A stretch of DNA of 64,000 nt from Spongilla lacustris (GCA_949361645.1 OX442421.1:2602633-2666632); one strand, 5' to 3'. Counted from the stretch's first letter, positions 43,493 through 56,597 are shown. Notes: generated by a model not told the origin, from the sequence alone. Translations and numbers: made by a program.

Positions 43493-46375
43493 TAAGACTG
43501 CCAACAGAAGGACCACATCATCAGCTGTCTCTTATTGTGTATGGTAAACTCACATGCATAGTACTTACATGGCTTCTGATGGTCCCAAATTGATCACTGG
43601 TAGCCCTACAGTGGTAGGACCTCCTCTACCACAATGGGTATAAGCAGTGAGCCATTGAGCGCATAGCCGGTTTCAAATATACAGGCTGCTTTTTTCAGCA
43701 CGCAGGTAGCCCAATACTTATACCTGCACTTAGTGCAGGTGAACATTCTAGCGGTTAATATGCATGCAGCATAAACAATATGCATATGCGGAAGTAATAA
43801 GTTACATGGCTTGGTTAAAAAGTACTGATATGCATGTACGCAAGCACAAGTGAGTACCCACAAGAGTGCTGTCTTTTAAAGTTACTCGCAAGTGCTGTCT
43901 CGTTCACGTTTAGCAACTTTCGTCCACACACGTAATAACTCAAAGGTGGACCACATGCCCTACACATCAAATTAATTTCAATACTCTTGAGGGAGAATAT
44001 CACACAATTGCACAAATGATGATACCTCACACATGCATCATATACAATATATCACATAGCTTCCCCACACAGAACACTTACCATCCTCATATCCACAACA
44101 GTCCCACACACACAATCACTCAGTGGGCATCAACTTGTGTTGTGTAGCCTGACTTTGATGCACTCTGAAAGTTCACAATGCTGTAGGTGGATCCCATGCC
44201 CTACACTGACACAGCATCAAATTCATCTCCTAAGAGGGGGGGGGGGGGGGGGGGGGGGAAGAGATTAGGATGACATCAGACCAGAGATAGCACACAATGA
44301 TAGTTGCATGTGCTTCTACCATGCAACCCACATTGCTCATCAATGTCATACAGCCTCCCCAAACTGAAATAGAACACCTAACTTCCAAACAACACAGAAA
44401 TGATGTAATCAACTATGTTGTTGCATTGCATGGGTAATGATCAGCAGAAGCTAAGCTCAGAAACCCTACTGCTACGTGCAGTACACTAATAGTGCAGCAC
44501 CTTACATAGTGAAATTAATGAAGGGCCAGGGAAATAATGCACGTAAATCAAGGTGATACCACGTGTCTTCCCTCCCGCTCTCTCTAGCTCTCCCCATTTT
44601 ATCTTTCAGAACAACCACTGTCTCTTACATGCGCTTGACTTACGTCATAGCAAAGCCACATTGATGTTGCATGTGATCAGATCCACAAACAAATCTGAGC
44701 CCCTTTCCTCGTCATCTGTTAGTAATATTAAACACGTTAATACCAATTACGTCGCTGTGAGCTCGGGTTTCATCATGTACCGTCTTATTGATGACTCCAA
44801 ATTTCCACAACGGAGTATTTCTGCAGTGTTCAAGTGCTTTTCGCACCCTGGTCTGCCAGGTCGGACTGCGAGCGTTTGTTGTTGTCGTGACGCCATTTTA
44901 ATACGCGCACGTGGCTTTGTGGTCTAATTTGATACTGGTAAGTAGTTTCGGATAAAACGTTGAACAGTTCATGTCATGACTGATGTCAAACGTTAAAAAC
45001 TATGGAGAAAACTTGCTATTTAAAGTTTAGGCAAGTTTCGAAGCAATATAAGAAGATGATTTTTAAAAAGGCCTTGAATGAGCTGGTATCATAGATTCAT
45101 AGTCAGTACTAGTAGCTAAACGCTGGCCAATAATTCGCGCCAAGATAAATAATATCACAATCTACTTGCTACTTACACAGATTGATAATTAGTGCACATC
45201 CATGATGGAGGAACACTTTTTTGCTGAATGCACCTGAAATGGTACTGACCACTGTTGGAATTTGTATTACATTGTATTCTGGTAACCTACTTGTGCATAT
45301 TAATATATTACATTTATTTCAAAGCTGGGAAACCTTTTATGCAACCCCAATATGATATGGGTATGAAGTGGTGGACTGGTGGTATTTTCGTATCACACAC
45401 TGTACTCAGCAAGTGGAGCCGGCTCTTGTTCTTTAAATTCTCACCAGTTGAAAGCATTACTTAGCACATACACGAGCATTTCATCAGTTAAAAATATATA
45501 TAATGCATGGATGAAATCTGATATGAGAGTCTGAAATATATTGAGATAAATAGGATCCATATAGTCTGAGTGTATATAGTAATGTCACATAAACACAAAT
45601 TCACATTGTTTGTTTTGCCTGGCATACTTCAGGAATAAGGTTATATAATGCAAAGGTTATTCCCAAACTTGGATGTCCTTTTACTACCCAAGCCTGTTCA
45701 GTGATACGAAGATAGAAATATTGCAACCTGTACCGCCTAAATCCCCCATGTTGCATGGAGTGTTAATTGGACAAGTTGCGAAGATGAACCTTAAGCTTAC
45801 ATGTAATTACTGATCAGTTACGGAAAGTACACACACGCATTGGAAGTAATTGCCCCTTACTGTTACATCCTCTGACAGTGTTGATTGGTATATAGGTAAT
45901 TCCCTGATCCATTAATCAGTTTGTTATTTAGCATAATCCATATGATTTATAAATTTAATAATCTATATTGCTTGTAAGCATCAGCTTTCCTTGACCAAAA
46001 ATGTTGCCAGTATGTCCCATTCAAACGGTACTGAATAATATTATAAGAAACATTCGGATGCAGACATTTCACCGCCTGCCTTTACTTAGCATGATATGTG
46101 TCCCAATAATAGATTAATATGCCTTCTGCACTTCACCTTATCGGCTAAAGATTAGCAAATTATAAAAAAGATTGTGAGCTGATTAACTAATAAAGATTTT
46201 GTCTGATAGTGCTTTTTTATTATTGAGACACGTACTTCAGTAATGCGCTATCATTATCATCACTGTTCAGCTGTGCAGATGTTATTAGTTTGGAAGACAT
46301 AATGAGAACGCTGTAGGCAGGAAGAACAGTATAGGAAAACAATCGGGCGAGTCATGAATGTAGTTACATTCTATA

Positions 46376-46409
<34 letters not shown>

Positions 46410-47686
46410 GGCAATTTACCCTCATGACCTATACAAGTTTCGTAACGTATAGAAGTCAGTTAAATTCTGAACTAACTCGTAGGCCAAGGAATTAAATGTG
46501 TCCCAGGACAGTTTGCTCTTCGCCACGAATTGATGTGCCCTATGATTTCAATATGAACTGCCATAACATAAATTAATACATCAAGGACAGGAATGAGCAG
46601 TATCACAATCAATGTTTATGAGCTATATAGGTCAGTATTCATATTCAGTTTCATCACTTACATGAAGTACAAGACCACACACAATCAATCCAACTCATTT
46701 GAGGCTCTTTCTAGAATATCCGTCACACAGTCCACAGTGGTACCACTCCTTGCATCCTGAACAGTCAATCATTTTCCTTTTGTCAATAGGCATTCAGAAA
46801 ATTTCTATACTCAGTTGTTAATTCAGCTAGTTACTGAACACTAACTCTTCTCTTCATTTTTCTCCACTGGAAACTTGCATGGAGAGAACCTGTTCTTCAA
46901 GGCCTCTTGATAAATTCTGACTAATTTCACTCTGCTGAAACGTACAATGACCATGTTGCATATATTAGCCGGGTGAGCTATAGCTGTTGCAAAATAAGCC
47001 AGGTCATTTCCCCGTCTTGCTGTTAAACTTTTATCATTTTGATGCTAATCACTTTCCCTGGACATGCCAAAACAGCTGCCACCTGTCATGCATGCGAGCA
47101 CCAGCTAGGCCAGTAAAAACGTTAATTCTGACACCTTATTTATAAGCTAGGTTACCAGCAGTATGATCACTGTGGCAGGACTCCATGATTTGCTTCCTCT
47201 GGTGTTTGCTGAATCAGTATCACTTCCACCCACATGCCTTTCTTTGCATGTCTTGTACTGCTTTTTAAAAACTTCCACTCTGACTCTGTAGTATTAAACA
47301 CAATTATTTCGTAGTAGTCTACTTCACTAAGCATGCATGCATTCAAATATTGCTCAGTTGTAACTCGTGCTACTGAACACTGACGTAAGCGAGTGTATTA
47401 ACAAGTGGACGATCTATACCTATTTGCTTTTCTTCGAGGGAAGGATTCTCTTTTCATTAGCGGCGCAGGGTACCTGTGGAGTGTGGACATCAGAAAACTC
47501 TCGTTCCTCGTTGTCATATGCATCTGTCCTCTCATCCATTTAAGCAGCTGTAGTATAAGTCACATGCAATATCTGAAAAGCCAGCTACGCTCCTTAATCC
47601 TTATCGCCTTTATCGGTGTAGTGATTCAAAACTTACACCACCTGGCTGCGGACTATGTATAGTTTGAAATCAAAATTTACGGCACA
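43493..47686. other. Gene-poor AT-rich region
   Basis: Frames of up to 124 codons exist (44553-44927, 47405-47662) but show no recognisable domain, splice structure or composition that would support a gene. Poly-G runs at 44236-44258 (23 G) and 46377-46408 (32 G) are the main landmarks. Confidence 0.45.
46377..46408. repeat. Poly-G run (32 G)
   Basis: Uninterrupted G homopolymer. Similar runs occur at 1444-1468, 2384-2417, 25356-25376, 44236-44258, and as poly-C at 48083-48104. Confidence 0.95.
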
Positions 47687-47727
47687 ATGTTGGACCACTT
47701 ACTCCGTTGGGGGACAATTTACTCTAG

Positions 47728-47862
47728 AGTAAAATGTCCGGTTAGGACAGTTTACTCCGGAGTAAAACGTCCGGTTAGGACAAGTTACTCCGGAGTAAAA
47801 CGTCCGGTTAGGACAATTTACTCCGGAGTAAAATGTCCGGTTAGGACAAGTTACTCCGACGG
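47728..47862. repeat. 30-bp tandem repeat with internal palindrome
   Basis: Five copies of ACTCCGGAGTAAAA-GTCCGGTTAGGACA. Each unit contains the palindrome ACTCCGGAGT. Confidence 0.9.
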
Positions 47863-48615
47863 ACACTTTCCTCCGTGACAGCACTATATGTCAAAGCATG
47901 TGTACATAAAAGAGGTGTATCGAGCCTACATTTCAGCGATTTCAGAATGGAACAATACAAAAATTGAGATTTCTTTGTGAATGAGGAATAATTATTAAAC
48001 TTGTCACCATGTTTTTGGTCTTATAATGATCGTCCTGGACCAAAAATTTTGGTGCAATTAAATAATTCATTTTAGATACTATCCCCCCCCCCCCCCCCCC
48101 CCCCGTCATAGCTATATCCCATGGGCATCACATTTGACTCGACTGGTAGGGATGAGTCTCAATTCATTAAAAAAAACCTTTAGCAAGCATGGAGGTACTT
48201 CTATATAGAGTACTAACTTGAGATGTCAAGCATGCACTTCTAGCTGCTAGATTTACTGCACTTCAAGCTGCTATAGGATGGAGTATAAAAGATTGTGAAA
48301 CAAGGGTCTAACAATAATAAAGCCCTATATTTAGCAAGTTGTAGTTTATCATAAGCTACGTATAGGATAATTTTGAAAACACCAACTTTTTAAAGAATGC
48401 TTTTGTACTTACTTGTATATGTTATCAGTTGGGAACAATTCCATGCAAAAAGATCCATCAACAATAAAAATGTAGAATTGATTCTTCTCAATTGAGCTGG
48501 GTCCATGCATAGATCCTGTTCAGTTATAATTATGCCAACATGATCTCGAGCCATTGTCCGTTTCTCTTTGTCATGTGCATTGTTTCTAGACGTGTAGTTT
48601 ACTTATTGCTAAGAT

Positions 48616-48673
48616 TGTGTGTTCAATTTATGTGTGCATTTCCATGGAAATGCACACATAAATTGAACACACA
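48616..48673. repeat. Perfect 58-bp palindrome
   Basis: Centre CCATGG at 48642-48647; 29-base arms match without a mismatch. It is followed two bases later by a second palindrome. Confidence 0.95.
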
Positions 48674-48674
48674 T

Positions 48675-48744
48675 AAAAGGCCTCACAATGACACCATTAG
48701 GATACAATGCATTGTATCTTAATGGTGTCATTGTGAGGCCTTTT
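48675..48744. repeat. 70-bp palindrome, one mismatch
   Basis: Centre ATGCAT; 35-base arms with a single mismatch (48700 against 48719). The arms are unrelated in sequence to the neighbouring 58-bp palindrome. Confidence 0.95.
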
Positions 48745-48865
48745 CATAATCACCCCCAATTATACAATGTATTCACTTGTTTTTTCACCCGGCACAATTG
48801 TCTAGTAACAGTTTGCAAAGCTGACATTAATATTTAATCACTGGTTCACTTATCTGTCAACAAAT

Positions 48866-49045
48866 CACTGCAAAGCTGACAAATGCAATGCTATGGTTGT
48901 CAAGAGGATGAACGTAAGTCGTGCTGTACACCATCTGCTATGGAAGGTACTGCATGTGTCGAACTGAGTCATAATCATCATTTTATTGTTTGGAAACAGA
49001 AAGTGGACCACTTCATATACATATTCAAATCCTCCTGCAATGTAT
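48866..49045 (-). pseudogene. Decayed copy of integrase C-terminal exon
   Basis: The segment matches the complement of the exon at 50895-51120 at many positions (TCAAGAGGATGAACG versus TCAAGAAGATGAACAG; CAAATCCTCCTGCAA in both) but the frame is broken. It is an old second copy of the same transposon gene end. Confidence 0.6.
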
Positions 49046-49137
49046 ACATGTATAAGATAATACATTATGCACGTATACGATGCAAAGTAATCATACGCAT
49101 GTAACACGGGATGTAAGATATCTATTTTATTATGCAT

Positions 49138-50890
49138 AATTTAACTTAAACAATGATACTGCATGTTAATATTGCATGCGAAACACGGTCACTGAATATT
49201 ATATATAGGACTGTATGTTTTTCAGTGTATCATGGCCCTTGCTTTCGCACTGACCAGTGTCAAATTCATCATATACATATGGGAGTCGGACAAAAAAGAC
49301 CTCACAGCAAATCTGGTGCATGGCCTAAGTTCTAGTCACATTTCAAAAGTTTTACTTTGGTGTTTATTCCACATACAATTAAATATTATGCTGCATGCAT
49401 TATCAGCTAGCAGCTAGAAGTACAGTTCATCCTAGCAGCTTGAAGTGCAGTGCATCCTAGTAGCTAGACTGAAGTGCATCTCAGAAGTATACCTCCATGC
49501 ATGCTGCAAGGGACTGATGAAGGTTTTTTGAATTTGAATTTATGAATGAGACTCATACCTCAGAGTATACCAGTCAAGAGAATTAGTCACAATGGGATCT
49601 ATAGCTATGACATTAAAAGTGCTATTTGGGGGTAGTAACTAAAATGGATCATTTAATTAGAGACCAACAAATTGGCGATTGTGGTCTAGGGTTTGATGAT
49701 GGAGCAGCAATCAATCCCTGTACACGGACAACAAAGTGACATTTTAATCATGTTTTCAGTAATGATTATTTATTATGATGTATATTGAACTTTGTATACT
49801 ATTACATGTATTGTGGATTCTAAAAAAAATTTTTTACAAACCAAGAGACCAAAAAATTAGTGACAAGTTAAGAATAAATCATCATTCACATGCAGAGAAA
49901 TCTCAGTTTTTGAATTATTCCATTCGACAATCGCTGAAATGTAGGCATGCATGCATGTATTGCCTTGATTACTCCTTCCCATATTTAGCCTCCTCATTCA
50001 TCAGTGTTTTCAATAGTCCAACCACTGGCACTATAGTGGAGGAAGCTTCAGATATCTTACTGTATTTGTATTCTACAAGAAGCCATTATTTCATACAAGG
50101 TAGATAGATTTGGTGTCTCCATTTAATGTTAATATGTTCTTTTACAAGGCCAAGACACAATAAAATGTTTTGTATCCATATATATAATTTCTGGTGATGT
50201 TTCGGAAATATTGAGCGATCACTCAAGGGAATTGTATTGTAGCTAGTGCTGCCGCGATATGGTTCTTTGCCGATATCGTCTATATCGCGATATTTCATTG
50301 TCGAATTATTTGTCAATAATCACAGTTTTCAAGTTGAAGCTGCGTTGTTGGTGACACAAGAACCAACACATAAACCGTCCTCAGTATCATGCTGTGGGGC
50401 TGCATGCAGGGGAGAGGGAGGGAGATACCGTATAGAGTAGTGAATTCTATTTCCCTTATGTTACCAAACTGCATGGTATAGTATCTAGCTATCTTAGCCT
50501 TGACTGCATGTGCCTTCAGAACGGGCTTGCTCAACGGCATGGTTATATACACCAGAAAAGAAATAATGGAGCCACTTAATTTTAAAATCCTCTGTAAAAT
50601 TACTGTGTAATTGCATGAACATGATTCCCAAAATGAATTTACAGTGAATGTAAAGTGGTTTGTATTGTAATTTTGCCCCTATACACATGATGTACAACAC
50701 CCAGGCCCCCTCCCATGAAAAAAAAGAAAAAGAAAGGCAGTGTTTAACGATAGTATCTCCACAACCATGAACTTTTACGAGACAATATTTCATGCAGGAA
50801 ATAATACGGTGAAAAAAAAAGGTTTCATTCATGCACATGCATTTTCTTTCTCCACAATCTACTAGTAACAAATTGCACATTTCAACATTC
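49138..50890. other. No gene seen
   Basis: AT-rich unique DNA; frames of up to 132 codons show no recognisable motif. Nothing further can be supported. Confidence 0.4.
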
Positions 50891-50892
50891 AC

Positions 50893-52204
50893 TTACAATC
50901 TACTACTAACAAATTGCAAAGCTGTCATGTACAAGTCAATTCGATTGTTACAACTGTGGTCAAGAAGATGAACAGTTTCCTGCAAGTCATGTAATACACC
51001 ATCTGGTAAAGGAGCTATAGATTGAATATAAGGTACTGTGACTTCATAATCATCATCGTTTCTCGAAACAGCAAGTGGACCATTCCAGTCGATACCATAA
51101 GTATTCAAATCCTCCTGCAAAATAATTCATATAATCATGTGTGTAAGTATATGTACCAAATTTATTTCCCTTCAAGTCATATCTGTATACAGTATAGCTG
51201 GGGTAAGCATATTATTGTGCGGGCAAGTCTTAGTAACCAGCTATTAGGCATACAATATATTACCTGTATGGTGTTGTATATGGTGTTGATAGCAACACCA
51301 TACAGTAAAGTCATATAGTTTCGGCATGCAGCTTCAGAGCTCTGCAGCTGCATGCCGAAACTATATGACTTTAGAGTGTACATTCAAATAAAATTCTACA
51401 TTCATCAATCAAGGCCATGCTACATGCTGATGAGGGACAGTAGAGAGGACTTCACAGCAAGTCAGGTAGCCTAACGTTGAAATGAAGTATTTCAGTCAAG
51501 TCTTGACCACAGGCATTGCCTGCAAGTTATAAGATTGCTGCACATATGCTGAGTTCTGCTAACAAACACACAATTATTAGGTAGGTGTGAAACATCAGAC
51601 ACCTATAAGCTATCTGGTTTATACAGTGTTGTGTGCTTGTGTCTTGTTTTTAGTGATTTAAAAATGTATGCAAATTTTTTCCAATATCAAAAATGCCATA
51701 CCTCAGGTATGTTTTCTGTATTGGATTCCCCCTGATCCATAACTGGCATGGTGAAAGGTTGCCTTCAGAACTTAGAAGATGCTGATTCCATGCCTCCTTA
51801 AATACTTGTAAGCTATTATCGATACGACTTAAAAATACATAATGGAGACAACAGACATGTACTTCATTTTCACAATCTAGCAGCCCCTCCTCTTCCATGG
51901 TATAGAACAGATTGTGTGCAAAGTGTAAACACATCTCTCCATAACCTCTCAATACACTGATTGTGGACACTCTGACCAGTAATAAAGTTACCTGGTCCAT
52001 GTAATGGATGTTGTAGCATTAGTTGAACAACTTCTGTATTTTCTCCACCTCTGTCTGCACGGATTCTGGTTGGTAGCCCAAATTCTCTTACAGATGCAAG
52101 AAACAACTGTAGAACTGTGTCTGCTCGATTGTTATTGGAGCAATGTAGGTATATGATTCGACGACTATAGCCATCAATGCCTCCATGAATAACAAACCAC
52201 CAGC
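50893..52204 (-). mobile_element. rve-integrase-type transposon gene, family A, damaged
   Basis: Minus-strand exon from 52204 reads [48 protein letters not shown] and [11 protein letters not shown], the DDE integrase core; the second Asp and the Glu are present. After a frame break near 51915 it continues [13 protein letters not shown] and FKEAWNQHLLSSEGNLSP. A further exon at about 51120-50895 gives the acidic tail (TYGIDWNGPL then RIDLYMTALQF). The first exon with the first catalytic Asp is not readable; the sequence just upstream is degenerate. The family is common in sponge, cnidarian and fish genomes (from memory). Confidence 0.7.
51264..51373. repeat. Two adjacent hairpins
   Basis: CTGTATGGTGTTG (51264-51276) pairs with its complement at 51293-51305. 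Immediately next, 28-base arms 51306-51333 and 51346-51373 are perfect complements around a 12-base loop. Together they form a double stem-loop. Confidence 0.9.
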
Positions 52205-52214
52205 TGAAAATCAA

Positions 52215-53174
52215 TGATATCTACATTATAAATATATAAAACATTTGGACATTCTACTAAATTGTGGCATTACATGTAGGATCACAATAATATATCAATT
52301 TTTTATTTTGATGTCCACCAAGTTTAGTTAAACTACCTAAACAATACAGATTGCAATATTGGAAACTTGGACGACCTGGCAAAACTCCAAGTTATAGAAT
52401 TTTTTAAGAAAGGCGAGAAAGAGAAATGGTACTTTTAAAGATATTTTATTTCAAAAGTGCCACTTTTGCATGTGTGTATAATATTTATATATCACTGCAT
52501 TTTACCAGGCAAGTGCCATCATAAATCTAATGAGAGCTCTGCTAAGGATGCAATCAAGGTGTTTGTACATGTACAATATGTGTAACTCAGTTAACACCAC
52601 ATGCTATTGTGCAGTTACATGTACATATGTTACTGCACAGTTGTGTACACATGAACATGTAAGGATGGGTGTGACGTCCTAGTCAAAATGTTCCTCCTCC
52701 CTCCATGCTAGCAGGCTGACCTCTCCATCCCCCCTGCGCCTCAAGTACAGCAGTGTGCACCAGAACATCACTTATGACTGTGGCAGTGGTGTTGATGGCT
52801 TCAGCAAGATGACTCCAGGCAGCTGATAGTACCACCTTCCAGTTTGGAACAGAGGTACATGTACATCCAGTCACGTACATACATGAAGATTAAAACTCCA
52901 AATTTTATTATTGTCCTGTTTTCATCCCTCCCCCTCATGACCCCTCCCTCTTGTGGTCCCTTCCCTCCCTCTCTACCATTCTTGACCCCTCCCTACATCT
53001 CTCAACCACTCCCTCTGCCAATTTCCCTCCCTCATACTCCCCACCTACCATCAGACGTCTGTAGAGGATTGCTGGCTAGCTCCAGGAAGATGGTTAGATG
53101 CCATCAGACGTATTGCTGTGATGGAACTCATTTTGCAGTTGCTTGCATATATACATGCAACTAAAAAAAAATTA
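52215..53174. other. No gene firmly supported
   Basis: AT-rich DNA to about 52680, then pyrimidine-rich simple sequence near 52920-53040. A Ser/Ala-rich minus-strand frame at 52683-52880 is too short to call. Confidence 0.4.
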
Positions 53175-53370
53175 ATGACACACAAAAATGTTAAGTCACG
53201 TAATTGGGGGAAGGAGGCAGTCAACACATTTGCGCTACTGGCCTGCCGAATAGCCATGCATTCAGGGTATGCGAGGAGCAAGGTCACCCATGACCTATAC
53301 AGCAAGATGAACCTCACCTTGACAAGGTCCATTGCTCGAGCCATCCTAGTTAGGGGTCTTGGTATGTGAA
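53175..53370 (+). mobile_element. Retrotransposon polyprotein C-terminal fragment, second copy
   Basis: RNWGKEAVNTFALLACRIAM then LYSKMNLTLTRSIARAILV follows the same pattern as the scrap at 9690-9939 but is diverged. It ends at a stop shortly after the conserved tail. Confidence 0.5.
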
Positions 53371-54814
53371 CTTTAGCTTGAACATATATCAGTGTATATA
53401 ATTTAACAGTTAAAGTCACGTAAGTGTTCACAAACCCCTAACATATGTACTGTCACACAAACACATCTGTATCGTCGTCAGGCATTCACCGGGTATAACA
53501 GAGAAGTATACTAGAACACGAGAGTACTAGGCCTAGTATTATTGTAGGTGGGGTGTGTCTGGTTATATACATGATCTGCATGGTACCGGTCTTATTGTTA
53601 AATTAGAAGATCGATGCAAAGTGAGCAGAGGTCCAAAGGACACGTCACTCTCGGGTTCTCATTGGTGAGCTTAACGACAGTACCCTACGCATGTGTCAGT
53701 ATGTACTATGGTCAGAACGTACCGTTCTTACGTACTGTCGAATGCACGGAGAGGAGAGGAAGCTGAGCGTACAGCCGGCGCTCATAAGCATGGCTGATTA
53801 TATACAATTAAGTAAAACAAATTCCCTGGATCCAAACCATAGCCTGGTACGGAACGATGGCAATGGTATTATGCAATCACAAATAAACGGCTAAGAGGTA
53901 TCATGTCTGTAACGGAGCTGTAACAGAACGTTCTTACCTATTGTACTGTTACGGAGCTGAAACGAGATGGCACCGCCCAAATATGAAATGGCACCACCCA
54001 AATACGAGACGGCACGACCCGAATACGAGATGGCACGACCCGAATACGAGACGGCACGACCCGAATACGAGATGGCGCGACCCGAATACGAGAAGCGAGC
54101 GCGTGTCGAATTATGGCAGTGATCACCCCCCATAGAATGCTTGCTTACATAGTGCCACTTTGCGGTGGTGCGATGTGCAAAGTCCACATTTGCGGTCGTG
54201 CAAAGTCCAATTTTGCGTTCGTGCAAAGTCCAACTTTGAGATTTGCGTTCGTGCAACAATTTGGGTCTGGGTACACGCTGCAAATTTGGGTCTGGGTACG
54301 GACTTGTAATTTGAGTCTGGGTACGGACTTTTAATTTGAGTCGAATTGGCTGAATGGCAGGGCGTATGCTGCGTCGTGGTGATCCTGAAGTGGACAGTAC
54401 GTCGCGTCGCTAACCTGTGTTCTCCTCTTCCTACCTCCTTCCAAATCAGCGGAGGGAGGGAGGGAGGGTCTTAACGTTCATTGCGTTTATGTTCCGAACC
54501 AAACTGCAGGGCTGATTGCTGTAGTACTTGCCTACCTGAGGCTGGTCCACCACGTTGCGGTCGGGTACGTATAAAATGAAGCCCGCTGAGGTTTGTGCCG
54601 TATCTTTATTCTCAAAGCCGCACACGTGCACACGCGGACAGGCAAACGTGGCTTAAGAGAAGAATGGCTTTACTCGGACTGAGAAGGCGCTCGAATCTTA
54701 ATGCCCCCCTCGCATTAGTTCATGCAGCTATTCAGATACGGTTTGCTAGCTAGCTGCCATTGAATTTATATCTCCCTGTGGCCTATAGTATGAAGTAAGG
54801 ACATCTAATGGAAA
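53371..54814. other. No gene seen outside repeats
   Basis: Unique DNA with the repeats at 53985-54330; a 67-codon frame at 53691 is not supported by any motif. Confidence 0.4.
53985..54100. repeat. 21-bp tandem repeat
   Basis: Copies of GAATACGAGATGGCACGACCC (with ATGG/ACGG alternating) repeated about five times; the block next to it (54160-54330) has separate short repeats of GTGCAAAGTCCA and TTTGGGTCTGGGTACG. Confidence 0.85.
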
Positions 54815-56459
54815 TCTGGGCTATCGTTCTATGTGGCGGCTGATTCAGGACAAGTACGGTTTGCAGGTCAAAAGGTATGGAGTTGTGTAAAGATCGTTGT
54901 ATTGATGACCAGTGTACCCTTCTTTCATGAAATTAGATCCACTGTTATGATGCTCCTAGCTCTTATTGACCCTGAGGGCACTAGGCGGAGAAAAATGAAC
55001 AAGCTTATAAGGCGCAACTATCGCAGTAAGGTATACTCAGTAAGGGATTATATTGAAACAACATCGTGCTTTTAGGGTCCTAATTGGTGTTGGCACCTAG
55101 ATGGGTACGACAAATTGAAACAGTTTGGCTTTCCAATTCATGCCTGCATTGATGGGTTAGGCCGGCTTGATGTTGGACAGCGGTGAGCCGTTTGACTTAT
55201 TCCTAGGTTCTCAAGAAAGGTTATATGGGTTGAAGTGTGCTCAACCAATAATGACCCTCGTGTCGTTGCTACATTTTTTCTCAAAGCAGTTCTGAAACTG
55301 GAAGGTAAGTTTGGGTTCATTTAGACATGCACATACCATACTTTTGTGTTGCCATTGAACATCCACCGTTGCACTTTCATGCAATACTTGTGGGATGTGC
55401 ATGGCCGAAAGACCCTAGCTTTCAAGAATTGTGTGGGGTATGTCATTGCTGCTGTGGGTGGAAAACCTTACCTCACAAACTGGACCGATCTGTTACCATG
55501 GCACTTTGTTTCCTACTGCTCTAATCTCTATGGGTAATACCAGTGTACATGTACCATGTATTGGGAGGTGTGTGTGTGTGTGTCGGCACACACGACTCTT
55601 AGTATATGTTATCTTGATCTAGGGTGCCCAACACTGGTCAGAAGTGATCTTGGCAGCGAAAATGTTATTATTGCTGCATGCCAGGCAGCCTTACGTCATA
55701 GGCACACCGACCGCTATGCTGGGCTGAATAGTGTCAAGTATGGAAGATCTGTGCACAATTCTGTGGGTTAAGTGTCCAGTTATAACATTTCATTCAAATC
55801 GACATATCAACTCCTGGTCTCAGAGGATTGAAAGCTGGTGGGCACAACTGCGCAAGTCAAAGACCGAATGGTGGATACAGCTCTTCAAGGTACACACATT
55901 CATTTATAAAGCGATATACCTTTATGTGCCCAAATTTCAAGGCTATGGTTGATGATGGCTTGTACAATCCTGATGATCTACTTCAGCAGTATGAATTGCA
56001 CAATAAATATAATTGTTACATAACGTGCACATGTTCTAGCCGTGTAGCAGGCTTTGTGTTTGCACCATTGATACAACATGATATAAGCGAGTTCATGATG
56101 CGTTGGAACACTCACAGGATCAGATATAATAGACATTCCTTCTGCCCCTGTGATGTTCCTGATGATCTGTATAATCTTGGAGGATGCATAGGTAAGTGCA
56201 ATGCATGTTACATTCTGTTGCTATACGGTGCATTGGTTTAGGTGGGCCTTTCATGGATTGCTGTGGATGCTCAGGAGCTAGTGCACTGCTTAGTTACACA
56301 GACGCGCAGAGATTTACCATTATGCCTCCCTCAACTAGAAAGCTTGTGTTTTTGTCAGATGTGTTGAGGTTATCCAAGGAAGATGTTACACATGTTAACT
56401 GTAGGGAAGTGTATTGTTGCTTGTTACGTGCATTGGAAATTATTGTTGATGATCTTTGA
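54815..56459 (+). mobile_element. rve-integrase-type transposon gene, family B
   Basis: Exons read in order: MWRLIQDKYGLQVK; STVMMLLALIDPEG; GPNWCWHLDGYDKLKQFGF (first Asp, 55100-55102) to IHACIDG; FSRKVIWVEVCSTNNDPRVV; CPTLVRSDLGSENVIIAA (second Asp); RIESWWAQLRKSKTEWW (Glu); then MVDDGLYNPDDLL, FMMRWNTHRIRYNRHSF and a terminal exon to the stop at 56457-56459. This is a complete DDE triad. The family differs from family A by its WHLDGYDK signature. A segment at about 55320-55620 between two exons has an unrelated frame (VGGKPYLTNWTDLLPWHF) and may be another insertion. TIRs were not identified. Confidence 0.7.
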
Positions 56460-56506
56460 CCAGTGTTGTATTACTTTATTTGTTTCCCAATCATATCAAA
56501 TGAAGG

Positions 56507-56512
<6 letters not shown>

Positions 56513-56595
<83 letters not shown>
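56513..56595. repeat. (CA)n microsatellite
   Basis: CA tract with a CCCC interruption, downstream of the integrase gene. Confidence 0.95.

Positions 56596-56597
<2 letters not shown>

Noticed and set aside
44553..44927. 124-codon plus-strand frame
   Set aside because: No domain, no splice context and no conserved motif; not above what chance gives in this DNA.
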